DNA of 40,391 nt. It comes from Phycisphaerae bacterium (lineage in GTDB: Bacteria; Planctomycetota; Phycisphaerae; Phycisphaerales; SM1A02). Below the pieces are notes generated by a model. That model did not search any database, was not told the origin of the DNA, and was given only the letters and a program-made list of their open reading frames with translations. Positions within the stretch are counted from its first letter, which is position 1. Each line of letters opens with the position of its first letter. The stretch is from NCBI GenBank assembly GCA_002717655.1, contig PBAY01000018.1:1-40391 (forward strand). The letters are read 5' to 3'. Below are positions 1-7,688 of this stretch, piece after piece. The position numbers and the translations under genes were made by a program.

Positions 1-507
1 AATCACCATTCGGATGTTGTCCTTGGTGGTAAGCACGATCGAGACTGCCAGATAACAGAGCGTCAGTCCCACTGCCAGCTTCAGAAGGGTGAGATATCTG
101 AGCGCCGAGCTGCTTTCATCCAGTCCCCAGGTGTCGGCAATCAGGTCGATCAGGGCTCCGACCGCCAAGGCGGCGAAGAGTCCAGCGACAAGGGCCAGAT
201 ACAGGCCGAAGACGCTTGAAAGCCTCTTGTTGGGATTCATGATGTCAAGAAGCAGGACAATGGCTGCCAGTGCCATGGTGGACACCATTGGGGCTGCGTA
301 ATGCCAGAACATCAGCCCCTTGTCAGCAGGGTCTACGATCCCGATGAACGGCAGGGTCGAGACTGCGATCATCAAGGCGATATAGACCATCCGTGTGGAG
401 AGCAGCAGAAAGTGCTTTGACTCCACATCCTGCCCAGCCGATGAGGGCTGGAGTTGGGGTTTGCCCTCAGTCAGGTCGCTTTGTGAGCCGGCCCTGTTGC
501 TCGTCAT
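1..507 (-). CDS. PIN/TRAM-type integral membrane protein (YacL-like), N-terminal part only
   Basis: The gene begins at the ATG at 507 and runs off the window; 169 codons are visible. A polar N-terminus of about 35 residues (MTSNRAGSQSDLTEG...) is followed by four hydrophobic segments: about residues 38-57, 66-86, 96-118 and 137-155. The visible part ends in TTKDNIRMVI. This four-helix layout with a lysine/aspartate-rich exit just before a soluble domain matches the YacL family, whose next block is normally a PIN nuclease domain and a TRAM RNA-binding domain. Those domains lie outside the window, so the assignment rests on the membrane half and the exit motif. There is no Shine-Dalgarno sequence before the ATG; a TACACT hexamer sits six bases upstream, so the message may be leaderless. 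It diverges from the SRP RNA gene. Alternative: another four-TM protein of unknown role. Confidence 0.55.
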   Translation of the reverse strand, partial: MTSNRAGSQSDLTEGKPQLQPSSAGQDVESKHFLLLSTRMVYIALMIAVSTLPFIGIVDPADKGLMFWHYAAPMVSTMALAAIVLLLDIMNPNKRLSSVFGLYLALVAGLFAALAVGALIDLIADTWGLDESSSALRYLTLLKLAVGLTLCYLAVSIVLTTKDNIRMVI

Positions 508-513
508 GCCTTG

Positions 514-522
514 AGTGTACCA
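514..522 (-). promoter_or_regulatory. Possible extended -10 element (TGGTACACT) for the PIN/TRAM gene
   Basis: On the minus strand TGG-TACACT lies exactly six bases before the ATG at 507. The hexamer matches TATAAT at four of six positions and has the TGn extension. I see no convincing -35. If used, transcription would start at or next to the A of the ATG. The same hexamer at the same distance precedes the gene at 39862. Confidence 0.3.
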
Positions 523-562
523 GAGCGGTCTTGACCGGCTACCATGACACAGGTGCAGGGAT

Positions 563-674
563 GGAAAGGGCGGCCGGGCCCCATGGGTGGGTAGCTCGTG
601 AACCTGGTCAGGGCTTGATCGCAGCAGCCATAAGCGTCGTTATTCGCGCCGCGGGAGACCTGGTCGCCCTTTCC
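563..674 (+). ncRNA. ffs: Bacterial signal recognition particle RNA (4.5S type)
   Basis: The conserved Ffh-binding domain IV is visible: GGTCAGG (606-612) and GCAGCAGCC (621-629), separated by the canonical number of bases. The outer ends pair over about 16 positions: GGAAAGGGCGGCCGGG (563-578) against CCTGGTCGCCCTTTCC (659-674), with one G-U and no gaps, which sets the RNA at about 112 nt. It acts with Ffh and FtsY to target nascent membrane and secreted proteins. The position just upstream of dnaX-ybaB-recR is a common bacterial arrangement and supports the call. The apical loop is not the usual GGAA: residues 615-620 read TTGATC, with a UGAU core resembling the alternative URRU loop class. 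Exact ends are inferred from pairing; no clear promoter was found. Confidence 0.85.
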
Positions 675-730
675 CTTCCTGTATTGGTTTCGAATTGTTC
701 CGGTATTCATTTCGTATTGGTTGTCTGCTC

Positions 731-2428
731 GTGGCTTATACCGTTCTTGCTCGTCGCTACCGTTCCCGTTCCTTTGACGAAGTCATCGGGCAGGAGGCCA
801 TTGCCGCAACCCTTCGTAATGCACTCGAGACTGATCGTGTGGGACATGCTTACCTGTTCTGCGGTACCCGGGGAGTCGGTAAGACAACCATGGCGAGACT
901 CTTCGCTGCGGAGATCAATCTGCAGGAGGATGTTGATCAGGCGGATGATGTTCGAGATGCCATCATGCGTGGCGAGGATCTTGATGTCATCGAGATCGAT
1001 GGTGCATCGAATCGAGGAGTTCAGGAAGCACGGGATCTCATTGCCAATGCAGGCCTCTCTCCCTCGAGATCTCCCTACAAGATCTACATCATCGATGAAG
1101 TCCACATGCTCACCACGGAGTCGTTCAATACGCTTCTGAAGACCATGGAGGAGCCTCCGGAGCACGTGAAGTTCATTCTCTGTACGACTGAGCCCAACAA
1201 GGTGCTTCATACGATTCAGAGTCGCTGTCAGCGATTCGATTTCAAACCTATTCCATCCAGCTTGATCACCTCTCATCTGAAGGATGTGCTGGCTCAGGAA
1301 GGTGTTGAGGCTGAAGAGGAAGTCATCTCCCGTGTGGCCGAAATGGGTGATGGATCGATGAGGGATGCGCTCAGTGTGCTTGAGCGGCTTCTGGCATCAG
1401 GCCCTGCCAGGCTTGAGGCGGCTCTTGTTGATGAAGTACTTGGTCTTCCGGATCAGGCCCAGATTGGAATCATGTTCGATGCCATACTTGATGGTGATCC
1501 TGCTGTGGCATTGGAGCAGGCTTCAGCCTTGCTCGGTGCCGGGACGAGTCTGGATCAGATCATCAGCTGCATGATTGATCGACTTCGATCCTTGTTGCTT
1601 GTCACGACCTGTGGTCGAGATACAGAGCTGCTGCAGGTCACGGAGTCCACGCGGGAATCTCTTGCCGTGCAGGCTGCTCGGTTGGATGCGCCGGGTGTTC
1701 TGTACCTCCTTTCACTGTGTGAGCATGCCTCGCGGTCCCTGCGACTTTCAGTTTCAGCTCGTGCTGTCATGGATACGACCATCGTACGAATGGCATTGGC
1801 TGAAAATCTCGGTGACGTGCAGTCCCTGCTGGGTGCGTCGCCCGTTGCAGGTGCTCAAAAAAAAACGAAAGCTGACCTGAAAAGCGGTAGATCCTCAGGG
1901 ACATCACCGCGTACTTCGGCCCGGGGAAACAAGGCTAGTCCGGCTCCTGACGTGATTCCACAGAAACGTCAGGTCCCGTCTCCAGCGAGTGAAGTTGCTT
2001 CGCCCGATGTCGAGGTGAAATCGTCAGAGCCTGTACTTGACTTGAAGGCTCTTTGGGATCGTGTGATTGAACAGGCGACGACTCCCGGTGCAAAGGCGAA
2101 GGTTGATGCAGTTGAGCCATCCAGTCTTCAGGATGGAGTGCTGCTGATGCGGGTCAAGGCATCGGTTGGAGGCGGTTTCATTCGAAGTCAAGGCGGCGTG
2201 TTGAGTGAGATGGTGAGTGCGGCAGCTGGCTATCCGGTCAAGGTCGAGTTCAATGATGAGCCGGAAGTGTCAGCTGAATCGAAAGTTGCACGTCCAGTTC
2301 CTGCTGCCGCGCCATCCGAGGCGGTTGCGGGTGATGAGGTTGTCCAGATGGCAGTCGAGTTGCTTGATGCCGTGGTGATGGATGTTGATCAGGTGAATGC
2401 AAAGCATGGCCATGAGCCAGAGGAGTAG
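731..2428 (+). CDS. dnaX: DNA polymerase III subunit tau (clamp loader ATPase)
   Basis: Clamp-loader AAA+ ATPase that loads the sliding clamp and links polymerase and helicase at the fork. I chose the GTG at 731 because it gives the family N-terminus (M)AYTVLARRYR; the frame stays open to 695 but upstream residues are not family-like. The product has 565 residues. Walker A GTRGVGKT is at 45-52, Walker B YIIDEVHML at about 119-127, and sensor-1/arginine-finger region IQSRC at 162-166. Between the Walker motifs the usual four-cysteine zinc module is missing: residues 63-82 contain no cysteine. Domain III ends near 370, followed by a Pro/Ser/Lys-rich linker from 376 and a tau-specific C-terminal region. 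An A9 run at codons 376-379 may produce a short gamma-like form. ybaB starts three bases after the stop. Confidence 0.95.
   Translation: MAYTVLARRYRSRSFDEVIGQEAIAATLRNALETDRVGHAYLFCGTRGVGKTTMARLFAAEINLQEDVDQADDVRDAIMRGEDLDVIEIDGASNRGVQEARDLIANAGLSPSRSPYKIYIIDEVHMLTTESFNTLLKTMEEPPEHVKFILCTTEPNKVLHTIQSRCQRFDFKPIPSSLITSHLKDVLAQEGVEAEEEVISRVAEMGDGSMRDALSVLERLLASGPARLEAALVDEVLGLPDQAQIGIMFDAILDGDPAVALEQASALLGAGTSLDQIISCMIDRLRSLLLVTTCGRDTELLQVTESTRESLAVQAARLDAPGVLYLLSLCEHASRSLRLSVSARAVMDTTIVRMALAENLGDVQSLLGASPVAGAQKKTKADLKSGRSSGTSPRTSARGNKASPAPDVIPQKRQVPSPASEVASPDVEVKSSEPVLDLKALWDRVIEQATTPGAKAKVDAVEPSSLQDGVLLMRVKASVGGGFIRSQGGVLSEMVSAAAGYPVKVEFNDEPEVSAESKVARPVPAAAPSEAVAGDEVVQMAVELLDAVVMDVDQVNAKHGHEPEE
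1856..1880 (+). promoter_or_regulatory. A9 slippage/frameshift site inside dnaX
   Basis: Nine consecutive A (1857-1865) are read as CAA AAA AAA ACG. A -1 shift gives Asn-Glu-Ser then TGA at 1873-1875; a +1 shift gives Arg-Lys-Leu-Thr then TGA at 1878-1880. Either shift would end the protein at about 381-382 residues, right after clamp-loader domain III. Thermus thermophilus dnaX uses an A9 run for transcriptional slippage and E. coli dnaX uses A-AAA-AAG for -1 frameshifting. A weak 5-bp stem (CCTGA/TCAGG) lies downstream. Function here is inferred. Confidence 0.55.
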
Positions 2429-2431
2429 AGA

Positions 2432-2803
2432 ATGTTTGGTGGCCTGAAGAATATTGCTGGCATGGCATCCATGTTCAAGGATCTGCCGAAGATGCAGGCC
2501 AAGCTCGAAGAGGTAAAGCGTGAGCTGGCCAACATGGTGGTTGAGGCTGAAACAGGAGGTGGTGCGGTCTGTGTGACAGCTGCTGCCGACATGACCATCA
2601 AGTCCGTGAAGATTGATCCCACTGTCATGGCCAGCCTGGTTGAGGCTGGCTCGCCTGAGGATCATGCCATGGCTGAGGAATTGATTTCAGGAGCAGTGAA
2701 TCTCGCCATGCAGCGTGCGCGTGATGCCGCTCAGGAACATCTTGCCGCTGCAGCAGGAGAGATGGGCCTTCCAATGCCTCCGGGTGGATTGCTGGGTCCT
2801 TGA
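2432..2803 (+). CDS. ybaB: YbaB/EbfC family nucleoid-associated DNA-binding protein
   Basis: Small dimeric DNA-binding protein that coats or bends the nucleoid. The 123-residue product matches the family in length and pattern: an N-terminal MFGGLKNIAGM followed by a long amphipathic helix (about 15-38, KMQAKLEEVKRELANM), the central beta region with EAETGGGAVCVTAAADMTIKSVKIDP, and a C-terminal helix (about 82-109) with a Gly/Pro/Met tail (MGLPMPPGG). It begins three bases after the dnaX stop and lies 21 bases before recR, the standard dnaX-ybaB-recR order. The genes are very likely co-transcribed. Nothing unusual in length or motif. Confidence 0.92.
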   Translation: MFGGLKNIAGMASMFKDLPKMQAKLEEVKRELANMVVEAETGGGAVCVTAAADMTIKSVKIDPTVMASLVEAGSPEDHAMAEELISGAVNLAMQRARDAAQEHLAAAAGEMGLPMPPGGLLGP

Positions 2804-2824
2804 TCCTTTCGGAGGAGACGTGTC

Positions 2825-3457
2825 ATGGCCGGTGGGCTTCATGCATTTCCAGAACCTGTTGAGCGGCTTGTGCGAGAGCTGGAGCGGCTTCCAGGTATCG
2901 GCCGACGTACTGCCACGCGTCTTGCCTTCCATGTGCTCAAGGATTCCGGCGATTATGCAGAAGCGTTGGCTTCCGCCATCCAAGATGTCAAGACTCACAT
3001 CTCCTGTTGTGGTATCTGCTACCAGCTGACGGATGTCGAGCCATGTCGAATTTGTCAGGATCCAGGTCGTGATGCTTCCGTCATTCTGGTCGTCGAGCAG
3101 CCTGGTGATCTGATGACACTCGAAGGAACCGGCATGTATCGCGGTGTCTTTCATGTGCTTGCGGGTCGTATTGATCCACTCGCAGGAGTTGGTCCAGCGG
3201 ATCTCACCGTACCTGCCTTGCTGGAGCGGATAGACAATCCTTCTAGTAATGCGCGAGGGGTGAAGGTCAAGGAAGTCATTCTCGGATTGAACCCCAATCT
3301 TGAAGGTGACAGCACCATGTTGTTTCTGGCTGATGCGTTGGCCCAACGTGACCTTCAGGTGACTCGTCTGGCTCGAGGTCTTCCAAGTGGATCTCAGCTT
3401 GAATTCGCGAACACGGCGGTTCTGGCCGATGCACTTCAGGGGAGACAGGACCTGTAG
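2825..3457 (+). CDS. recR: Recombination mediator protein RecR
   Basis: RecR works with RecO (and RecF) to load RecA on SSB-coated gaps during recombinational repair. The 210-residue protein has the N-terminal helix-hairpin-helix (LPGIGRRTATRLAFHVL, about 23-39), a four-cysteine zinc site (C60, C63 and the later C-x2-C in EPCRIC), a Toprim domain (VILVVEQPGDLMTLE and GMYRGVFHVLAGRIDPLAGVGP) and the typical C-terminus TRLARGLPSGSQLEF. A strong ribosome site (GGAGGA) precedes the ATG. It is the third gene of the ffs-dnaX-ybaB-recR block. About 150 bases without a gene separate it from rpoN. Confidence 0.95.
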   Translation: MAGGLHAFPEPVERLVRELERLPGIGRRTATRLAFHVLKDSGDYAEALASAIQDVKTHISCCGICYQLTDVEPCRICQDPGRDASVILVVEQPGDLMTLEGTGMYRGVFHVLAGRIDPLAGVGPADLTVPALLERIDNPSSNARGVKVKEVILGLNPNLEGDSTMLFLADALAQRDLQVTRLARGLPSGSQLEFANTAVLADALQGRQDL

Positions 3458-3609
3458 TGCCTTGCTTATGCCAATCAGGCTGATTCTTCGGTCTTTATTG
3501 AAGCGGTTGAGTTGCCTTGGCGATGAGATCAAGGGTGATTTGTTTGGATGGCTCTCAGTCCAGACTATGATGAGCATGACGAACTATTCGTTCATGGAGT
3601 ACTTGCTTG

Positions 3610-5127
3610 ATGATGCGGTTTGATACTTCCCAGCAGATGAAGCTTGGCCAGCAGATGAAGCTGAGCCCTCGCATGATCCAGTCAATGGAAGTGCTGCAGA
3701 TGCCTATTCTCGCATTGCAGGAGCGAATTGATCAGGAGTTGGAAACCAACATCGCGCTGGAAATCAATGAAGAGGAAGCCAGTGGTCCTGTTGATTCAGA
3801 GCGTGAATCGGATATCGATTCGCAGGAGATGGTTGTCGGCGACGTTTCTGATGACAGTACCGATGATTTTCAGAGACTCGAATCCATGGAACGCAACTAC
3901 AGCGAGGCGTTTGACAACGAGTACTCTTCCGGCAGCCTCTCTGCCTCAAGAAATGCGGGTGAGCGTGACGGCAAGATGGATGCCATGGCCAGTATTCGCG
4001 CCAGAGGAGAGCGGCTTGCTGAACAAGCGATACATCAGTGGACCTTTGCCGAGGTGTCTGATGAACTGGCTGAGGCTGGGAGAATCATTCTCGAGTATCT
4101 GAATGATGATGGGCTGCTGGAGGCAGATCTGGAGACCATTCTTGAACAGCGGGGAGGGCGTGCAGGCTCGGTGGCGCTCACGGCGGAACTGCTTGAAGAA
4201 GCTTTGGCGGCAATCCATCATTGGGTCGAGCCTGCAGGTCTTGCTGCTCGAAGCATCAAGGAATGCCTCCTGCTTCAGGTTGCCTCTCTTGAACGTGCTG
4301 ATCAGTCAGAAGAGGGGGAGCCCTGGTCGGATGTCAGACTTTTGATCGAGGATCATCTGGATGACATGGTGCAGAATCGCCTGCCGAAAATCGTTCAGGA
4401 AACCGATTTCAGCATGGAACGTGTTCGTGAAGCCATGAATCTGATGCATCGGCTTGATTTGGCGCCTGGTCGCAGTCTGGTGAGTGAAGATGTCACCCCG
4501 ATTCTTCCAGATGTGATTGTTGAGTATGACGAGGAGCGGGATGAATATGTCGCAGCCTTGTGCGATGGCGTAATTCCTCCTTTGAGAGTTTCGCCTCGGT
4601 ATGAGTCGATGTCGAAGGACCGTGAGCTGGATCAGGAGACTCGTGATTTCCTTGGGCGAAGCGTGGGCAATGCCAAGTGGATCATTGAATCGATCAACCA
4701 AAGAAAGAACTCCGTCCTCCGTGTCGTGAATGTGGTTCTCTCCAGACAGCGAGACTATTTCGATATCGGGCCTCAGCATTTGAAGCCGCTGCCCATGGTT
4801 GATGTGGCGGAACAACTGGGCATCCATGTTGCGACAGTAAGCCGAGCTGTTGCTGACAAGTGGGTTCAAACCCCAAGAGGAATTGTTCCACTGCGTAGGT
4901 TCTTCTCAGGTGGTACTGCTACCGCGACTGGAGATGACATCAGCTGGGAGGCCATCAAGGCTCAGTTGCAGGAGATCGTCGAGGCCGAGGACAAGTCTCA
5001 TCCGCTGAGCGATGAGTCGATCGCTGCTGCGTTGAAGGAGCGAGGCATCGATATCGCGAGGCGTACCGTCGTCAAGTACCGACAGCAGCTGGGGATCCCC
5101 CCAGGCCGGCTTCGCAAGCAGTACTAG
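3610..5127 (+). CDS. rpoN: RNA polymerase sigma-54 factor
   Basis: Alternative sigma factor that recognises -24/-12 promoters and needs an AAA+ activator. The Met/Gln/Leu-rich region I (QQMKLGQQMKLSPRMIQSME) is followed by an acidic region II (about 50-110), the core-binding domain (about 140-330), the HTH (MVDVAEQLGIHVATVSRAVA, then KWVQTPRGIVPLRRFFSGG) and the RpoN box ARRTVVKYRQ near the end. I start at the ATG at 3610, ten bases after a GGAG; a second ATG follows at 3613, and a TTG at 3607 is less likely. The product is about 505 residues, normal for the family. No enhancer-binding activator is in the window, and I found no clear -24/-12 promoter here. It converges on frr. Confidence 0.95.
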   Translation: MMRFDTSQQMKLGQQMKLSPRMIQSMEVLQMPILALQERIDQELETNIALEINEEEASGPVDSERESDIDSQEMVVGDVSDDSTDDFQRLESMERNYSEAFDNEYSSGSLSASRNAGERDGKMDAMASIRARGERLAEQAIHQWTFAEVSDELAEAGRIILEYLNDDGLLEADLETILEQRGGRAGSVALTAELLEEALAAIHHWVEPAGLAARSIKECLLLQVASLERADQSEEGEPWSDVRLLIEDHLDDMVQNRLPKIVQETDFSMERVREAMNLMHRLDLAPGRSLVSEDVTPILPDVIVEYDEERDEYVAALCDGVIPPLRVSPRYESMSKDRELDQETRDFLGRSVGNAKWIIESINQRKNSVLRVVNVVLSRQRDYFDIGPQHLKPLPMVDVAEQLGIHVATVSRAVADKWVQTPRGIVPLRRFFSGGTATATGDDISWEAIKAQLQEIVEAEDKSHPLSDESIAAALKERGIDIARRTVVKYRQQLGIPPGRLRKQY

Positions 5128-5141
5128 TTGAATTGGGACAA

Positions 5142-5708
5142 TCAGGTTGCGGTGATTTCGCCAACCTTCTTGTTGACAGATTCGTCGATGGAACTCGTGT
5201 ATTCCTTGGCGAGCTCATCAATGTTGGCCTTGGCGGTCTTGCCCTGATCTTCAGACATCGGGTTGCTCTTGTCTTTGACCATTGAATCGATCTGCTTGAT
5301 GGCATCTCGACGTTCATTGCGAACAGCGACCTTGGAGTCTTCACCCATCTTCTTGGCCTGAGATGCGAGTTGAGCCCGACGCTCTGCTGATGGTGCTGGG
5401 ACGGCAATCCGGACCGTATCACCTTCGACGACGGGGTTGAGTCCCAGATCCGCTGTCTCGATCGACTTCACAATCGCAGCCTTGGATGAGGGGTCGAAGG
5501 GTTTGACCAGCAACTGGGTTGATTCAGTGACGCTGATGCCTGCCAGATCTCTCAGGTCCGTGCTGGATCCGTAGTAGTCGACTTTGAGGTATTCAATGAG
5601 TGCGGTGGTTGCGCGGCCTGTTCTGAGTCCCTGAAGCTCGCGACCCAGATATTCCACGGCCTTGCTCATGTTCTCTTTTGTGGCGTTGTAGATGGCTTTG
5701 TCGCTCAT
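5142..5708 (-). CDS. frr: Ribosome recycling factor
   Basis: RRF splits post-termination ribosomes together with EF-G. The 188-residue product has the family length, the N-terminal three-helix-bundle start (KAVEYLGRELQGLRTGRAT), the domain-II strand region (IEYLKVDYYGSSTDLRDLAGISV, with the conserved YYG) and the helix ARRNERRDAIK-like segment AVRNERRDAIKQID. It lies downstream of pyrH, 56 bases after its stop, in the same orientation, as in the common rpsB-tsf-pyrH-frr block. Its 3' end is only 14 bases from the rpoN stop on the other strand; no terminator is visible between them. Confidence 0.95.
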   Translation of the reverse strand: MSDKAIYNATKENMSKAVEYLGRELQGLRTGRATTALIEYLKVDYYGSSTDLRDLAGISVTESTQLLVKPFDPSSKAAIVKSIETADLGLNPVVEGDTVRIAVPAPSAERRAQLASQAKKMGEDSKVAVRNERRDAIKQIDSMVKDKSNPMSEDQGKTAKANIDELAKEYTSSIDESVNKKVGEITAT

Positions 5709-5764
5709 GTCTTTACTTCTTCCGTGGAAACGGGGTGCTCAGTTGTTGAGGGTTCTGGTTGCGA

Positions 5765-6502
5765 TCAGCTGTCTTGGCCGGTGTTGCTGACTACTGTTCC
5801 AATCGGCTCGCCTTCGATGACTCTTCGTATGTTCCCGGTTTCGTGATAATTGAATACGATGACCGGCAATTTTTGTTCCATGCACATTGACATGGCGGTC
5901 AGGTCCATGACTCCGAGTTGTTGTTCGATTGCATCACTGAAGCTGAGTCGGTCATATCTGGTGGCATCGGGATTCTTCTTTGGGTCACTGGTGTAGATGC
6001 CGTCGACCTGAGTGGCTTTCAGAAGAATGTCGCAGTTCAGTTCAGTCGCTCTGAGTGAAGCGCAGGTGTCGGTTGTAAAGAAGGGATTCCCCGTTCCGGC
6101 TGCGAGGATGACGACTCTGCCTTTTTCAAAGTGTCGCAGCGCTCGCTTTCGGATGAATGACTCGGCCAGTGCAGGCAGCGAAATGGCGGACATCAGTCTG
6201 GCAGGCTGCCCAAGTTGCTCGAGGCTTTCCTTGAGTGCCATCCCATTCATGACGGTTCCGAGCATTCCCATGTAGTCAGCCGTGGATTGATCGATATTCA
6301 GTCGGGCTGCCAGATCTGCTCCTCGGATGATGTTGCCACCGCCGGTCACCACGGCGATCTGCACCCCGGTACTGGCTGCATTGGCGATCTCCTTGGCCAC
6401 ATGGGTCAGGGCATCCGGGGCGATGCCGGATTCATTGCTTTGCCCGAAGCTCTCGCCGCTGATTTTGAGCAATACGCGTTTGTAGGGTGACTGGCCTGAC
6501 AT
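5765..6502 (-). CDS. pyrH: UMP kinase
   Basis: Bacterial UMP kinase of the amino-acid-kinase fold, converting UMP to UDP with ATP. The 245-residue product shows KRVLLKISGESF at the N-terminus, the glycine loop VTGGGNIIRGADLA, DYMGMLGTVMNGMAL, the nucleotide site AAGTGNPFFTTDTCASLRA, and the C-terminal DLTAMSMCMEQKLPVIVFN. All are hallmarks of PyrH. frr follows in the same direction. The usual upstream partners rpsB and tsf are absent; a vWA/ExbBD operon diverges instead. A candidate promoter lies at 6524-6552. Confidence 0.95.
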   Translation of the reverse strand: MSGQSPYKRVLLKISGESFGQSNESGIAPDALTHVAKEIANAASTGVQIAVVTGGGNIIRGADLAARLNIDQSTADYMGMLGTVMNGMALKESLEQLGQPARLMSAISLPALAESFIRKRALRHFEKGRVVILAAGTGNPFFTTDTCASLRATELNCDILLKATQVDGIYTSDPKKNPDATRYDRLSFSDAIEQQLGVMDLTAMSMCMEQKLPVIVFNYHETGNIRRVIEGEPIGTVVSNTGQDS

Positions 6503-6523
6503 GGAGAGAATCCTTCCTGTGGC

Positions 6524-6552
6524 ATTGGACCCGCAACCGCTGAGCCGGTCAA
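6524..6552 (-). promoter_or_regulatory. Candidate sigma-70-type promoter for pyrH-frr
   Basis: On the minus strand TTGACC (6552-6547) and TCCAAT (6529-6524) are separated by 17 bases: five of six and four of six matches to the consensus. A start about seven bases after the -10 would give a leader of roughly 15 nt that still contains the AAGGA ribosome site. The same TTGACC with a 17-base spacer precedes the tRNA-Leu gene. Confidence 0.4.
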
Positions 6553-6743
6553 GGCGAAGAGTCTTCTGGGCATGGGTGCCTCAGGTTGATCGATCAGGAC
6601 CGGATAGGTGGTGAAGGCGATTTTCCGGGGCTGATGGGGCATGCCTCTGAGCTGAGAGTGAGTAGTCTAGTGGGGGTATTGGCCTCATCCAGATGCCTGG
6701 ATGGGGAGGTTCCGCAGCTTGTTCTACATGGTTTGAGGTGCAC

Positions 6744-7688
6744 ATGAATCCGGTCAGCCGTCAGCGGCAGGATCAGGCCGAGCAGCTACGTCAGGAGATT
6801 GCCAAGCGAAGGCTGTGGCAGTTGATCGGACTGGCAGCGGGGCTCTCTGTCATCGTGCACATCGGCATCATGATCTATCTGCACCTGATTGAACGGGAGG
6901 CGCCTCCTGCTCAGGTCATTGAGATGGTGATGGAGTTCCCGACCAAGCGAACCGTTGAAGAGCTCACGACCTTGTCGGAATCCGATTTGGAGGAGCCTGA
7001 TTCTGAATCATGGTCGGAGCTCGACTCGGTTTTGGAGCCCGAATCTGCAGCTCCTGAGGAATCTTCTGCGGCTGAGTTGGCTGAATCGGATGTAGGTGCA
7101 ACCCCGACCTTGGGCGGTTCCGGGCAAGGCGGCGTTGCAGGCCGTGGAGCACTTGGTGGTTCAGGTGGTGCAGCGTCCTTCTTCGGCATTGCCAGTGAGG
7201 GGCGGAGGTTCGCCTATATCGTGGATCGCTCCGGGTCGATGGCCAATATCCGCCTTGAGCAGGCCAAGGATGAGCTCAAGCGATCCCTTCGTGAATTGCC
7301 TGATTACGCCGAATTCGTCGTCGTGTTCTATTCGGACAGTTTCTACATGCCTCCATTTCAGGAAGGCTGGCTTCGTGCACGCAGGACTCAGATCCGTGCA
7401 ATGACCAAATGGATAGATGGTGTGGAGGCCAAAGGGGGGACCAATCCCTTGAGTTCATTCAAGGAAGTGCTCAAGCTCGATCCGCCCCCTGACGTGATTT
7501 TCTTTCTTACAGATGGGCAGATCCAGAGCATGACCGCTCAGGACGTTGCCAAATTGAACCAGATCAGGCAGCCGGCGGTGATCAATACCATCGCCTTTGC
7601 CAATGACGAGAGTCAGGAGCTTCTGGAGCGGATTGCCAGTGATTCGGAGGGGATCTACAGGTTCGTGCCGGTGAGGGCTGCACGATGA
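6744..7688 (+). CDS. TonB-like membrane anchor fused to a von Willebrand factor A domain
   Basis: First gene of an eight-gene operon; 314 residues from the ATG at 6744, which has GAGGTG four bases upstream (an ATG at 6693 lacks a site). One transmembrane helix at about 26-49 carries S35, H39 and L46 at the same spacing as S16, H20 and L27 of the E. coli TonB helix that contacts ExbB/ExbD; the fourth TonB position is Glu50, not Ser. An APPAQ segment follows, as in TonB. Then come an acidic Ser/Glu/Pro linker (70-120), a Gly-rich hinge (123-144) and a vWA domain (about 153-314) with a complete MIDAS metal site: D161-x-S163-x-S165, T233 and D257. Topology predicts a cytoplasmic N-terminus and periplasmic vWA. 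No TonB C-terminal domain is present. The role as ExbB/ExbD-driven element is inferred. Confidence 0.75.
   Translation: MNPVSRQRQDQAEQLRQEIAKRRLWQLIGLAAGLSVIVHIGIMIYLHLIEREAPPAQVIEMVMEFPTKRTVEELTTLSESDLEEPDSESWSELDSVLEPESAAPEESSAAELAESDVGATPTLGGSGQGGVAGRGALGGSGGAASFFGIASEGRRFAYIVDRSGSMANIRLEQAKDELKRSLRELPDYAEFVVVFYSDSFYMPPFQEGWLRARRTQIRAMTKWIDGVEAKGGTNPLSSFKEVLKLDPPPDVIFFLTDGQIQSMTAQDVAKLNQIRQPAVINTIAFANDESQELLERIASDSEGIYRFVPVRAAR

Noticed and set aside
393..1139. 248-residue plus frame across the start of dnaX
   Set aside because: It runs through the SRP RNA and out of frame with dnaX; no family features.
3458..6743. Sigma-54 (-24/-12) promoters near rpoN or neighbouring operons
   Set aside because: I looked for TGGCAC-N5-TTGCA-type pairs by eye and found none with both halves intact.
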